A stretch of 64,000 nucleotides of DNA from Roseiarcus sp036489975 (GTDB taxonomy: Bacteria; Pseudomonadota; Alphaproteobacteria; Rhizobiales; Beijerinckiaceae), in NCBI GenBank assembly GCA_036489975.1, contig DASXES010000075.1, positions 65,306 to 129,305 on the forward strand. The letters run 5' to 3'. The stretch's first letter is position 1, and every line of letters begins with the position of its first letter. Under the pieces are notes generated by a model, which searched no databases, had not been told where the DNA came from, and saw nothing but the letters and a program-made list of their open reading frames with translations. Positions 35,062-43,482 of this stretch are shown one piece after another. The position numbers and the translations under genes were made by a program.

Positions 35062-36387
35062 TTAGCAGGTAACGTAGAGCGCGATAGCCGCATCCCTGTC
35101 GGCTGACGTTCGAAAGTATATTCTTGCTATTCTTTTGGGAGGAACTTTCAGGATGTCACTGATACTTCCAAGGGGTTCAATTTCGTGGTCTTTAGAGACC
35201 AATATATTTTTCAAGAAATTTGCGTCAGTTACGGCGTACTGTTTGTAGCTTCTGTGTGCCAATATATCTTCAACAAAGTAAATGCCATTTTCTCTCAGCG
35301 CACCGCGAAACCTCTCCAGTTTTCTACGCGGAACATTTCCGCCCTCAGTGTTCTGAAGTTCAAAGCATTTGTATAAATCCCGAGCAAAGAACCGCCTTGC
35401 TAAATCAGAAGCCAAGCCCCAATGATTGCGGGCAGAGATTTTCATTAATTCTATTATAGACAAATCATCAAGCTCAAGGTATAAATTCAATTTATCGTTG
35501 ATCGGGTCGATTTTTTTCAAAAAGTATTGAACAATTGGTAAGTCTTTGACTTGGCTTTCATCACTGTGATGGTCAACCAAGTCTATTAACATATCCCTAA
35601 CGAGATGTTGTACAGCGCGAGTAGCCTTGTGAAAATAAACGTTGCGATACATTGAAATATAGGCTAGGACAAATTCTTCTACAACGACCAGGCCTTTCTC
35701 TTTGAAAACAAAAGAATACTCCTTAACCTCTCCGCGATCGTCTTTTTCAACCTTATCTATGACTAGGCTGTCGAATAACCATTCTAAGTCAATCGTTGCC
35801 GATCTGATTCCCGTATGGTAGCGATCGCGGCAAAGAAAGTCTAGCCTATCGCAATCCATCTGGCTAGAGATCACTGCGTTGAATACGCTATATCCTGGTT
35901 CTTTGTCGAAGAACCGCTTGATTCTTTCAAAGACTCCGTAATTGCGCAAGATGCCGGCTATCTCTTCGCTCTCAATTAGGGCTTTTGTGTAATCTTCATG
36001 ACTATCTGTAATCTGGAAGTGTTCCGAAATTTCCTCGAAGACGTGAGAATAAGGACCATGACCGATGTCGTGGAGGAGCGCAGCGGCAAGCGTTGCTGTA
36101 ATATCTAGTTTCGTGTCTTCAGAGTCTCCGAGCGATTGATTGCGTTGAAGTACCTGCAGCATGCGCCGTGCCATTTGCAAGGCACCCACAACATGTGAAA
36201 AACGTGTATGCGTCGCGCTGGGATATACGAATTCAGAAAAGCCGAGCTGTTTGATCCGGCGCAGCCTCTGCATTGGTCTGGTTTGAATTAGGTCCCAGAG
36301 TAGAACATCCTCTTTCCTCCCTCGTTTGAAGCCGATCAAGTCATGGACTGGGCACCTGATCCGTTCCTCTTCCTTCATATAATCCAA
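35062..36387 (-). CDS. HD-domain phosphohydrolase, dNTPase-like (YwfO/EF1143 type)
   Basis: A 441-residue cytoplasmic protein. IRCPVHDLIGF (about residues 10-20) and MQRLRRIKQLG precede the metal site: THTRFSHVVG (His near residue 60), LLHDIGHGPYSH (HD pair near 105) and DCDRLDFLCRDRYHTG (Asp near 180). This is the HD layout of deoxynucleoside triphosphate triphosphohydrolases such as EF1143 and the SAMHD1 group. The codon use is AT-rich (many TTT, AAA, ATA), unlike all neighbours, so the gene is probably acquired. It overlaps the upstream gene by 47 bp, and the conserved N-terminus requires a real overlap of at least about 40 bp. Confidence 0.82.
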   Translation of the reverse strand: MDYMKEEERIRCPVHDLIGFKRGRKEDVLLWDLIQTRPMQRLRRIKQLGFSEFVYPSATHTRFSHVVGALQMARRMLQVLQRNQSLGDSEDTKLDITATLAAALLHDIGHGPYSHVFEEISEHFQITDSHEDYTKALIESEEIAGILRNYGVFERIKRFFDKEPGYSVFNAVISSQMDCDRLDFLCRDRYHTGIRSATIDLEWLFDSLVIDKVEKDDRGEVKEYSFVFKEKGLVVVEEFVLAYISMYRNVYFHKATRAVQHLVRDMLIDLVDHHSDESQVKDLPIVQYFLKKIDPINDKLNLYLELDDLSIIELMKISARNHWGLASDLARRFFARDLYKCFELQNTEGGNVPRRKLERFRGALRENGIYFVEDILAHRSYKQYAVTDANFLKNILVSKDHEIEPLGSISDILKVPPKRIARIYFRTSADRDAAIALYVTC

Positions 36388-36874
36388 CCATAGCTAGCGC
36401 TTCTTTGGCCTTCAAAACTACTTGAGGCACGGACTTGGAGGGCTTAAGTTCTTTAGTTGCCTCGATCGCGCTTGGCCAAGGCAACCCTTTCTCTTGGTGA
36501 TAGTATAGAATTGTTGACGCTATTTCGAGCTCCACAGTAGCGTACCGCTGCAAGTCTTTTAATGCCTTGCTAACACCAATAGATAGGTGTTGGTGAACCT
36601 CGGCGTCTCTATTTAACTTGTATACTTTTACAAATTTCTTGGTGGCACCTAGTTGCACGTCGCTCTCATCGATTTCCCCGACAAACGTCAACATTTCGGT
36701 CGCAGACGCAATCTCAGCACTGAAAGGCCCGAAATCATGGAGGAAGAATTTAGCTGATACAGGCGCACCTATCGCCTTCGTTATAAATACTAGCTTCTGA
36801 AGTCTCTTCCGGCCGCGAATCTCCTTTTCAGGGAGAGTGTTCAGCAAAGCTAGAACAAATGTCTCAGCGTCCAT
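36341..36874 (-). CDS. YwgA-like protein paired with the HD phosphohydrolase
   Basis: A 177-residue protein. EIRGRKRLQKLVFITKAIGAP (residues about 19-39, given in part), then FFLHDFGPFSAEI and a later helical part resemble the YwgA family (GRKRLQKLVFLL, then HxYGPYS). In Bacillus subtilis ywgA neighbours the HD gene ywfO, as I remember it, so the pairing seen here is probably conserved. The same RKRLQKLxY/FHxYGP pattern is found in SocA/Panacea antitoxin-type proteins. The ATG at 36874 has GGAG just before it. The gene is AT-rich like its partner. Confidence 0.65.
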   Translation of the reverse strand: MDAETFVLALLNTLPEKEIRGRKRLQKLVFITKAIGAPVSAKFFLHDFGPFSAEIASATEMLTFVGEIDESDVQLGATKKFVKVYKLNRDAEVHQHLSIGVSKALKDLQRYATVELEIASTILYYHQEKGLPWPSAIEATKELKPSKSVPQVVLKAKEALAMVGLYEGRGTDQVPSP

Positions 36875-37360
36875 CGGCTCCGTTCCCTCTGTCACGGCTT
36901 TCTGGGCGAGATTCGTTGCGAACCCGTTATATACAGAACATAACATGAACATCTTCCCGGTTCGCGTTTTCGTGTTGGCAGAGATTTGAATTTGTGTGAG
37001 CGTGATAAAAATACGACATTTGAAATATCTTCTTCGATTAGGAAAATATCGTTCGGAACCCACGAGCGCCATAGAACCCACGAGCACCATAGCCGGAGCT
37101 TGCGTCTGCTAGGACGGCTGCTCTTGCACAGCTCGGCGCTTGTCGTCAAAGCCAGCCTTATTTCCAGGGTCGGGTCGACGGCGCGAGATTCCCTAGGAGC
37201 AATGTTTTTGACCATGTCCGCAGTCCCTGCGACACAAGGGCTAGTTGAAAGAGAATCCCTTTGCCGATCGCATTGTCCGATCCGTTCGGTATGGGCTATG
37301 AACTTGATATTGACGCGCTCGCAACACCGGTGAAACAAATGCGCCGCGCGCGGAGGAGGA
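36875..37360. other. AT-rich non-coding region upstream of the HD/YwgA pair
   Basis: About 485 bp between divergent genes. It should hold promoters for both the YwgA-like gene (minus) and the LysR gene (plus). Composition changes from AT-rich to GC-rich around 37300, close to the LysR start, marking the right edge of the island. Several frames of up to 115 codons exist but have no start signal or domain. A tandem 18-bp repeat lies at 37057-37092. No direct repeats, tRNA or integrase were found at the island edges. Confidence 0.45.
37057..37092. repeat. Tandem 18-bp direct repeat
   Basis: AACCCACGAGCGCCATAG is followed directly by AACCCACGAGCACCATAG, 17 of 18 bases identical. It lies 183 bp upstream of the YwgA-like start and could be a protein-binding site, but no function is shown. 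Confidence 0.7.
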
Positions 37361-38335
37361 ATGGATCGCAAGTGGCTGCCGCTCAACGCGCTCCGAGCGT
37401 TTGAAGCGGCCGGACAACATCTCAGCTTCACCGCCGCCGCCAACAGCCTGACGGTCGCGCAGAGCGCGGTCAGCCGTCACGTGATCGTGCTCGAGAATTT
37501 TCTCGGCGTCTCGCTGTTCGAGCGGCGCCCGCAACAGCTGGTCCTGACCGAGGCGGGGCGGCATATTTTGCCGGTCGTTTCGAAATCCTTCGACCGCATC
37601 GATCAGGCGCTTGGCGAAGTGATCAAGGAGAAGGGTCGCCCGAAGCGGGTGCTCAAGGTCGCGCTTCCGACCTCGTTCGCTCATCGGCTGGCCATTCCAA
37701 TCTTGCGCGATTTCCGCTCCGAGAATGCCGGCATCTCACTCGAAATCGTCTCCAAGCCGACGACCGGACCGGAGGTGGACGGCGACATCGACATCGCCAT
37801 CGTCTATTCCGAGCCCCGCGTCACCGACGCGATCCACGATCTCTTATGGATGGTGCGCTCGACGCTTCTCTGTAGTCCGAAGCTGCTCGAGGGGATCGAC
37901 GCCAGCGATCCGGCTCGGCTGATCGCCGCCAGCGACCTCCTGCACCTCAAGATCGATGGCCGGCAGCGGCACTTTTTTTGGGAAATGTTCGTGCGCTCGA
38001 TCGGGCGCCCCGATATCGCGGTCGATCGGGGCCTCGTGTTCGATACCCAGCAACTTGCCGCCCAGTATGCGATGATGGGCGATGGGCTCGCGCTGCTTGA
38101 CCCGCTGCTGTTCCACGAGGAAATCAAGGCCGGACGGCTGGTGCGCCCCTTCGATCTCTGGCTTGACGAAGGCTACGGCTATTATCTGACGACCCATCCC
38201 GAGGATTTGAGCAACGAGGCGGTGGCGTTGTTCCGCTCCTGGCTGATCGCACGGTTTTCCGGTGGCGCGCCGGCTCCGCCGCCCGAGGCGGAACCCGTCG
38301 CCGTCGAGCCGCCGAAGCTCCGCGCGGCGAAATAG
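37361..38335 (+). CDS. LysR-family transcriptional regulator (GcvA-like)
   Basis: A 324-residue regulator. The winged helix-turn-helix is clear in LNALRAFEAAGQHLSFTAAA (about residues 8-27, in part) and QSAVSRHVIVLENFLGVSLFER, followed by a LysR substrate-binding domain. LPLNALRAFEAAGRHLSF-type starts are typical of the GcvA branch. A Pro/Ala-rich tail of about 25 residues ends the protein. It precedes an MttB-family gene by 137 bp in the same direction and may control it in response to its substrate. Confidence 0.88.
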   Translation: MDRKWLPLNALRAFEAAGQHLSFTAAANSLTVAQSAVSRHVIVLENFLGVSLFERRPQQLVLTEAGRHILPVVSKSFDRIDQALGEVIKEKGRPKRVLKVALPTSFAHRLAIPILRDFRSENAGISLEIVSKPTTGPEVDGDIDIAIVYSEPRVTDAIHDLLWMVRSTLLCSPKLLEGIDASDPARLIAASDLLHLKIDGRQRHFFWEMFVRSIGRPDIAVDRGLVFDTQQLAAQYAMMGDGLALLDPLLFHEEIKAGRLVRPFDLWLDEGYGYYLTTHPEDLSNEAVALFRSWLIARFSGGAPAPPPEAEPVAVEPPKLRAAK

Positions 38336-38472
38336 CGGCCGAGCCCGTTCCGGCGCGAATTGGCATGCCATAATTCCATTTTGGCGCGCGCATGGTTTGG
38401 GTCGCTCCGCTAGAACAGGTCGGGCGACGAATCGCGTCGGCGCCGCGGGCCGAGAGGAATCCAGGGAACACC

Positions 38473-40026
38473 ATGACAATGGACCCGCCGCCTCAAGAGA
38501 CGGGGCGCCGCCGCCGGCGTGCGGCCGAGCGCGGGGGAGGTTTCGGCGCCGCTCAGCCCCAGGGCCAGCCGCAGGCGCCCTTCGCGCCGCTCGACCTGAT
38601 CTCCCGCGACGAACTCGAATCGATCCATCAGGCCGCACTCAGGGTCCTCAAGGAGATCGGCGTCGACTTTCTGCACGACGAAGCGCGGGCGATGCTCAAG
38701 GACGTTGGCGCCGACGTCGATTCATCCTCGCGCCGCGTTCGCTTCGACCCCGATCTCGTCGAAGCGCACATTGGCCTTGCGCCGAAGGCGTTCAAGCTGC
38801 ATGCGCGCAATCCGGCGCGCGACCTCTCGATTGGCGGGCGCCATATCGCCTTCGGCTCGGTCGCGAGCGCTCCCAATTCGTACGATCGCGCCGGCGGGCG
38901 GCGGCCCGGCAATCACCGCGACTACCAGAATTTCATCCGCCTGGGGCAGAGTTTCGATTCGATTCACTTCTGGGGCGGCTATCCGGTCGAGCCGGTCGAC
39001 ATTCATGCATCCGTGCGCCATCTCGACGCGCTGTTCGACATGCTGACCCTTTCCGACAAGCCGATCCACGCCTACAGCCTCGGGCGTGAGCGCGTTCTCG
39101 ACGCGATCGAGATGGTCAGGATCGCGCGTGGACTCGACGAGGAGACGCTGGAGCGGCAGCCTTCCCTGTTCACGGTGATCAACTCGTCGTCGCCATTGAG
39201 GCTCGACACGCCGATGCTGGAGGGCGTCATCCAGATGGCGCGCCGCAACCAGGTGGTGGTGATGACGCCGTTCACGCTCGCGGGCGCGATGGCGCCGTTC
39301 ACGCTCGCCGGCGCGCTCGCCCAGCAGCACGCCGAGGCGCTCGCGGGCCTTGTCATGACCCAGGTTGCGCGGCCGGGCGCGCCGTTCGTCTATGGCGGCT
39401 TCACCTCGAACGTGGACATGAAGTCGGGCGCGCCCGCCTTCGGCACGCCGGAATATATGAAGACGGCGGTCGTCGGCGGGCAGCTGGCGCGCCGCCTTGG
39501 GCTGCCCTATCGCTCCTCGAACGCCAACGCCGCCAATTCGCTCGATGCGCAATCGGCCTACGAGAGCGTGTTCTCGCTCTGGGGCGCGATCATGGGCGGG
39601 GTCAACTTTCTCATGCACGGCGCGGGCTGGATGGAGGGCGGGTTGCAAGCCTCGTTCGAGAAGATGGCGCTCGACGCCGATCTCCTGGCGATGGTCGCCG
39701 AATTCCTGCGGCCGCTGCGGGTCGACGAGGCGGAACTGGCGCTCGAGGCGATGCGCGAGGTCGGCCCGGGCGGCCATTTCTTTGGCGCCGAGCACACGCA
39801 GTCGCGTTATCGCACCGCCTTTTTCTCGCCGATCATCTCCGACTGGCGCAACTACGAGACATGGCGTGAAGCCGGTTCCCCGACCGCCCTCGACACGGCC
39901 GAACGTATCGTCGCCGATCGCTTGCGCGATTTCGTCCCCCCTCCGCTCGAGGCTGAACGCTTCGAGGCGCTCGCGGCCTTCGTCGCCCGCCGCAAGGCGG
40001 AGGGCGGCGCGCCGACCGACTTTTGA
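38473..40026 (+). CDS. Trimethylamine methyltransferase (MttB) family protein
   Basis: A 517-residue TIM-barrel protein. DLISRDELESIHQAALRVL, then EIGVDFLHDEAR, SPLRLDTPMLEGVIQMAR and TPFTLAGAMAPFTLAGAL (the family's doubled LAGA block) match pfam MTTB. No in-frame TAG occurs, so it is a non-pyrrolysine member; such proteins, like MtgB, demethylate quaternary amines such as glycine betaine or proline betaine by transferring a methyl group to a corrinoid protein. No corrinoid protein or MtbA gene is in the window. The ATG at 38473 is preferred to an upstream in-frame start. It overlaps the next gene by 4 bp. Confidence 0.88.
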   Translation: MTMDPPPQETGRRRRRAAERGGGFGAAQPQGQPQAPFAPLDLISRDELESIHQAALRVLKEIGVDFLHDEARAMLKDVGADVDSSSRRVRFDPDLVEAHIGLAPKAFKLHARNPARDLSIGGRHIAFGSVASAPNSYDRAGGRRPGNHRDYQNFIRLGQSFDSIHFWGGYPVEPVDIHASVRHLDALFDMLTLSDKPIHAYSLGRERVLDAIEMVRIARGLDEETLERQPSLFTVINSSSPLRLDTPMLEGVIQMARRNQVVVMTPFTLAGAMAPFTLAGALAQQHAEALAGLVMTQVARPGAPFVYGGFTSNVDMKSGAPAFGTPEYMKTAVVGGQLARRLGLPYRSSNANAANSLDAQSAYESVFSLWGAIMGGVNFLMHGAGWMEGGLQASFEKMALDADLLAMVAEFLRPLRVDEAELALEAMREVGPGGHFFGAEHTQSRYRTAFFSPIISDWRNYETWREAGSPTALDTAERIVADRLRDFVPPPLEAERFEALAAFVARRKAEGGAPTDF

Positions 40027-41219
40027 ACGCCGTCACGGCGCTCGGCGACTCGCGCCTGAGCGCCGCTCTCCATGCGTCGGTCGCCGCGGTGTTCTTCGCG
40101 TTCGGGATCGGGGTCGGCCTTTGGGGCGGCGCGTCGGGCGCGATTCTGATCCGCTCGGGCGTCGATTCTTCGACGTTTGGCGTTCTGTTGACCGTCTATA
40201 CGGGCGCCTATCTTATCGCCATGTCGGCGGGCGGGGCGGTCGCGCATCGCTTCGGCGTCGAGCAGGCGCTTTCCGTCTCGGCGGTCGTGTTCGGCGCGAC
40301 CTTGTGCGCGCTGCTCGACGCCGCGAGCGAGGCCTGGGTGGCCGTCGCACTGATCGCCGCGGGGTTCCTCGGCGGTGTGGTCGACGTCCTGATGAACGCA
40401 GAGGGCGCCCGGATCGAGCGCGGGCTCGGCCGCCCGATCCTGGCGCGCCTGCACGCCGCCGCATCGACCGGCATGGCGCTCGGGGCGATCCTGGGCAGTC
40501 TGATCGCCGCGGGCCCCGCCCCTTGGGTCGCGGGCGTTCTCGCTGCGCTCGCGCTTGCTGGCGCCGGCGTCGCCTACCATCGAGCGGCCGGGACAAATCG
40601 TCCCGCTCCGGCCGCGGTTGGCGGGGTGGGGCGAAGCGGATTGTCCTTCGCGCCGGCCCTGGTCGGGCTCGGCGTCGTGGTCGGCGTCTCAATTGCGGCG
40701 GAACTCGCGGCGTCGGTGTGGTCGACGCTGCTGTTGCGCGACGAAGCGCCGAAGCTCGCAGCGATTTCCGGCCTCGGCGCGGCGTTCTTTTCCGCATGCC
40801 AGGCTGCACTGCGCTTCAACGCCGACGCAATTCGCCTTCGCGTCAGCGACCTTCGCATCATCATCGTCTCGTTCGCGATCGCGGCGGCCGGTTTTGCTCT
40901 GGTCAGCCTGCAGGCCGGTTTCGCCGCGAGCGTTCTAGGTTTCGCCTTGATCGGGGTCGGCACCGGCCCTATCGTCCCGTGCGGCTTTGCGCTGGCCGCA
41001 CGCCAGTCGGCGGCCGGGCCTGCCGTCGGACTGGCCTCCGCTTCTCTGTTCAGTGCGTTGAGCCGCCTGCCCGCGCCGCTTGCGACCGGCGCGATCGCGC
41101 AAACGGTGTCGCTCCCGGCCGCGTTCGCCGCCTTTGCAATCGCGCTGGCGGCGACAGCCGTGTGCGCGGCCTCCGTCGCCGCGTTGAGCCGCGCGTGGCG
41201 AGCGCCGCGCAAGGTGTGA
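40023..41219 (+). CDS. MFS transporter
   Basis: A 398-residue protein with about twelve membrane helices. AVFFAFGIGVGLWGG near residue 22 is followed by a short acidic loop, and GGAVAHRFGVEQALS near 71 resembles motif A. The Ala/Gly/Leu-rich profile is typical of YbjJ/FsgE-like MFS proteins, but no substrate is apparent. The TTG start overlaps the mttB stop in TTGA, so the pair is translationally coupled and the transporter probably moves a related methylated amine. Confidence 0.82.
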   Translation: MNAVTALGDSRLSAALHASVAAVFFAFGIGVGLWGGASGAILIRSGVDSSTFGVLLTVYTGAYLIAMSAGGAVAHRFGVEQALSVSAVVFGATLCALLDAASEAWVAVALIAAGFLGGVVDVLMNAEGARIERGLGRPILARLHAAASTGMALGAILGSLIAAGPAPWVAGVLAALALAGAGVAYHRAAGTNRPAPAAVGGVGRSGLSFAPALVGLGVVVGVSIAAELAASVWSTLLLRDEAPKLAAISGLGAAFFSACQAALRFNADAIRLRVSDLRIIIVSFAIAAAGFALVSLQAGFAASVLGFALIGVGTGPIVPCGFALAARQSAAGPAVGLASASLFSALSRLPAPLATGAIAQTVSLPAAFAAFAIALAATAVCAASVAALSRAWRAPRKV

Positions 41220-41338
41220 GCGGGACGATGGACAGGTATTGACTTGGCGCGACCGTAATTGCAGAGGAAGCGCCTATCGCAGAGAAACGGCCCACGGCTG
41301 GCGACTGCGAATGTCGCGGGTCAACCCGGGGGACATGC

Positions 41339-42754
41339 GTGTCTAAAATTACGCCGGTGATCATGTGCGGCGGGTCGGGAACCCGCATGTGGCCCGAATC
41401 GCGAGAAAGCTTACCCAAGCAATTCATTCCCCTGATCGGCGAGCGTTCGACCTTTCAGTCGATTGTCAGCCTGGTCGGCGACCCTGCGGTGTTCGATCCC
41501 GCGGTTATCATCACCAATTTCGAGTATCGCTTTCGCGTCGCCGAGCAATTGAAGGAGATTGGCGCCGAGGCGGTGATCCTGCTTGAGCCGGATCGCCGCG
41601 ATAGCGCCGCCGCCGTAGGAGCCGCCGCCGCCTGGGTGGCGGCGCGCGATCCGAAGACGGTGGTCGCCGTGCTCGCGGCCGACCATGCCTTCGAGGACGG
41701 AAAGCGGTTCGCCAGCCTTTGCGCCGAAGCCTGCACGGTCGCGGAGGCCGGCGAAATCGTCACCTTCGGCGTCACTCCCGACCATCCGGCGACCGGCTAC
41801 GGGTACATCCATCCCGGCGAGCCGCTGGCGATCGGTTCAAAAGTACGGCGGATCGAGCGATTCGTCGAAAAGCCTGACGAAGCCCGCGCCGGCGCCTTCA
41901 TTGAGGAAGGCTACCTGTGGAACTCGGGCAATTTCGTGTTCCGCGCCGCTGTCATGCTGGAGGAGCTTGAACGTTTCGAGCCGGAGATAGCCGCCGCGAC
42001 CGTGGCCGCGGTGTCGCGCGCGAAAAACGATCTCGGCTTCGTGGTTCTCGATCACGATTCCTTCGCCCAGGCGCCCAAGACCTCGATCGACTATGCGGTG
42101 ATGGAGCGAACCTCACGGGCCGTGGTGCTGACGGCGGACGTCGGCTGGTCGGACGTCGGGGAGTGGTCGGCGGTCTGGCGCTTGAGCTCGCGCGACGCTA
42201 GCGGCAACAGCCTGCGCGGACGGGCGGTCGCCATCGATTCTTCGAACGTGCTGGTGCGTTCCGAGGAGCAGTTGATCACGGTCATCGGGCTCAACAACGT
42301 GGTCGTCGTCGCCACCGGCGACGCGGTCCTGGTCGCCGACCGGTCCCAGACCGACAAGGTCAAGAGGCTCGTCGAGCGCCTGAAGGCCGAAGGCAAGCGC
42401 GAAGCGACCGAGCATCGGCGCATCTACCGGCCCTGGGGCTACTATCAGAGCATCGACCAGGGTTCGCGCTACCAGGTCAAGCGCATCGTCGTGCGCCCGG
42501 GGGGACGCCTGTCCCTGCAGAAGCATCATCACCGGGCAGAGCACTGGGTCGTCGTGCGCGGCGCGGCGGAGGTCACCCTCAACGACAAGGTGACGCTCGT
42601 ACACGAGAATGAGTCGATCTATTTGCCCATCGGCGCGACCCATCGTCTCGCCAACCCCGGCAAGATCGATGTTGAGCTGATCGAGGTTCAGACCGGAAGC
42701 TATTTCGGCGAGGACGACATTGTCCGCATCGACGACGTCTACAACCGGAAATAA
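41339..42754 (+). CDS. manC: Mannose-1-phosphate guanylyltransferase / mannose-6-phosphate isomerase
   Basis: A 471-residue type II PMI-GMP enzyme. The N-terminal nucleotidyltransferase domain begins with ITPVIMCGGSGTRMWPESRE followed by LPKQF (here in parts), then VLAADHAF near 110 and RFVEKPDEARA near 177. The C-terminal cupin isomerase part has RPWGYYQSID, SLQKHHHRAEHW and LPIGATHRLANPGK. It makes GDP-mannose for exopolysaccharide or O-antigen. The GTG at 41339 is the start; an ATG four bases earlier is out of frame. No other polysaccharide genes adjoin it. Confidence 0.95.
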   Translation: MSKITPVIMCGGSGTRMWPESRESLPKQFIPLIGERSTFQSIVSLVGDPAVFDPAVIITNFEYRFRVAEQLKEIGAEAVILLEPDRRDSAAAVGAAAAWVAARDPKTVVAVLAADHAFEDGKRFASLCAEACTVAEAGEIVTFGVTPDHPATGYGYIHPGEPLAIGSKVRRIERFVEKPDEARAGAFIEEGYLWNSGNFVFRAAVMLEELERFEPEIAAATVAAVSRAKNDLGFVVLDHDSFAQAPKTSIDYAVMERTSRAVVLTADVGWSDVGEWSAVWRLSSRDASGNSLRGRAVAIDSSNVLVRSEEQLITVIGLNNVVVVATGDAVLVADRSQTDKVKRLVERLKAEGKREATEHRRIYRPWGYYQSIDQGSRYQVKRIVVRPGGRLSLQKHHHRAEHWVVVRGAAEVTLNDKVTLVHENESIYLPIGATHRLANPGKIDVELIEVQTGSYFGEDDIVRIDDVYNRK

Positions 42755-42758
42755 GGCG

Positions 42759-42789
42759 ATGGCGGCGCCATGAGCGGCGCCGCCATTTG
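42759..42789. terminator. Bidirectional hairpin between manC and the DUF1127 gene
   Basis: ATGGCGGCGCC (42759-42769) pairs with GGCGCCGCCAT (42776-42786), an 11-bp stem with a six-base loop, followed by TTTG. It separates two convergent genes and probably terminates manC. Confidence 0.65.
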
Positions 42790-42792
42790 AGA

Positions 42793-42954
42793 TCACACGT
42801 TCTCTTGCGAAGCCAGGCGGGCGATCTGGTGGATATCGGCCCGGTCAATGCCGATGTCGTGCAGTTCGCGATCGGTGTAAGCCGAAAGCTCCTGCAGAAC
42901 GTGCCAATAGACGCGGCGGGTGCGCAGGAAGCGCGTAAAGGAAAAGTTCTTCAT
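42793..42954 (-). CDS. DUF1127 small protein
   Basis: A 53-residue protein: MKNFSFTRFLRTRRVYWHV, then ELSAYTDRELHDIGI and RADIHQIARL. The last two blocks are the DUF1127 (YjiS-like) signature, with the LxxYxDxELxDIGIxRxDI pattern intact. Small DUF1127 proteins are common in alphaproteobacteria, where some affect RNA turnover and phosphate or carbon metabolism. The ATG at 42954 is the first consistent with the family length. Confidence 0.85.
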   Translation of the reverse strand: MKNFSFTRFLRTRRVYWHVLQELSAYTDRELHDIGIDRADIHQIARLASQENV

Positions 42955-43204
42955 AGCGGTCTCCGTTGTTAACCGCCCTCCTGATCCCGGCCTCGACAAG
43001 GCTGGCCGGACGAGTCGCTCCCATTTCCCAGACGAATGGGTATGTAGAATGCTGCACTGCAAAAGTCAATGGTGCAGCGCGAGGGACAATGACAAAACTG
43101 CATGTCAACAATGTCACGAAAAGGTGATGGAGGCCAGAATGAGCATCCAAGTGCAATAAAATTAACGATCTGTGCGCAATATCCTGTTTATGTCATGCGA
43201 ATAC

Positions 43205-43373
43205 GACATGTCTTGTATGCTGCGCCGCACGAAGTGCGGCTCTCCGGCAACGGCCGGGAGCGGTCTTCGGTCCTCGGCCAGGACCGGGCCAAAGAGAGGA
43301 GTTTGACAGCCGCGGCCGGCTGCTTTACCAACCCGGCCTTCAGGCGCGCTCAAAACGAGCGCGTTTGTTTTTT
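43205..43373 (+). ncRNA. Candidate small RNA or attenuated leader upstream of rpsD
   Basis: The 530 bp before rpsD has no gene but contains clustered inverted repeats and a strong terminator. Stems: GCCGCA-CGAAG-TGCGGC (about 43225-43241), GGTCC-TCGGCCA-GGACC (about 43271-43287) and GGCCGG with CCGGCC (about 43313-43339). The run ends in the hairpin and T-tract at 43345-43373. This could be an independent RNA of about 150 nt, or a leader controlling rpsD. No match to 6S, SRP or RNase P RNA was recognised; start estimated. Confidence 0.4.
43345..43373 (+). terminator. Strong intrinsic terminator upstream of rpsD
   Basis: CGCGCTC (43345-43351), loop AAAAC, GAGCGCG (43357-43363), then TTTGTTTTTT. 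There is no protein gene on the plus strand upstream within 500 bp, so it must terminate a short transcript or leader. Confidence 0.75.
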
Positions 43374-43482
43374 GACGCACCCGCGGCCTTAAAGCCTTGC
43401 TCGGCTCCGAGGCCTGTCGGCGCTTTTTCAAGCGCACAGGAGGGCGCGTTCCTCGTTGAACCCGAACTGAAGAGGAATCGCG

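Noticed and set aside
36986..37333. 115-codon plus frame between the YwgA-like gene and the LysR gene
   Set aside because: No ribosome-binding site, no domain, and His/Arg/Ser-rich translation.
39237..39330. Short internal direct repeat in the mttB-family gene (two LAGA blocks)
   Set aside because: This doubled block is a normal conserved feature of the MttB family, not a recent duplication.
39497..41242. 581-codon plus-strand frame overlapping mttB and the MFS gene
   Set aside because: Arg/Ala/Pro-rich translation with no domain, in conflict with two well-supported genes.
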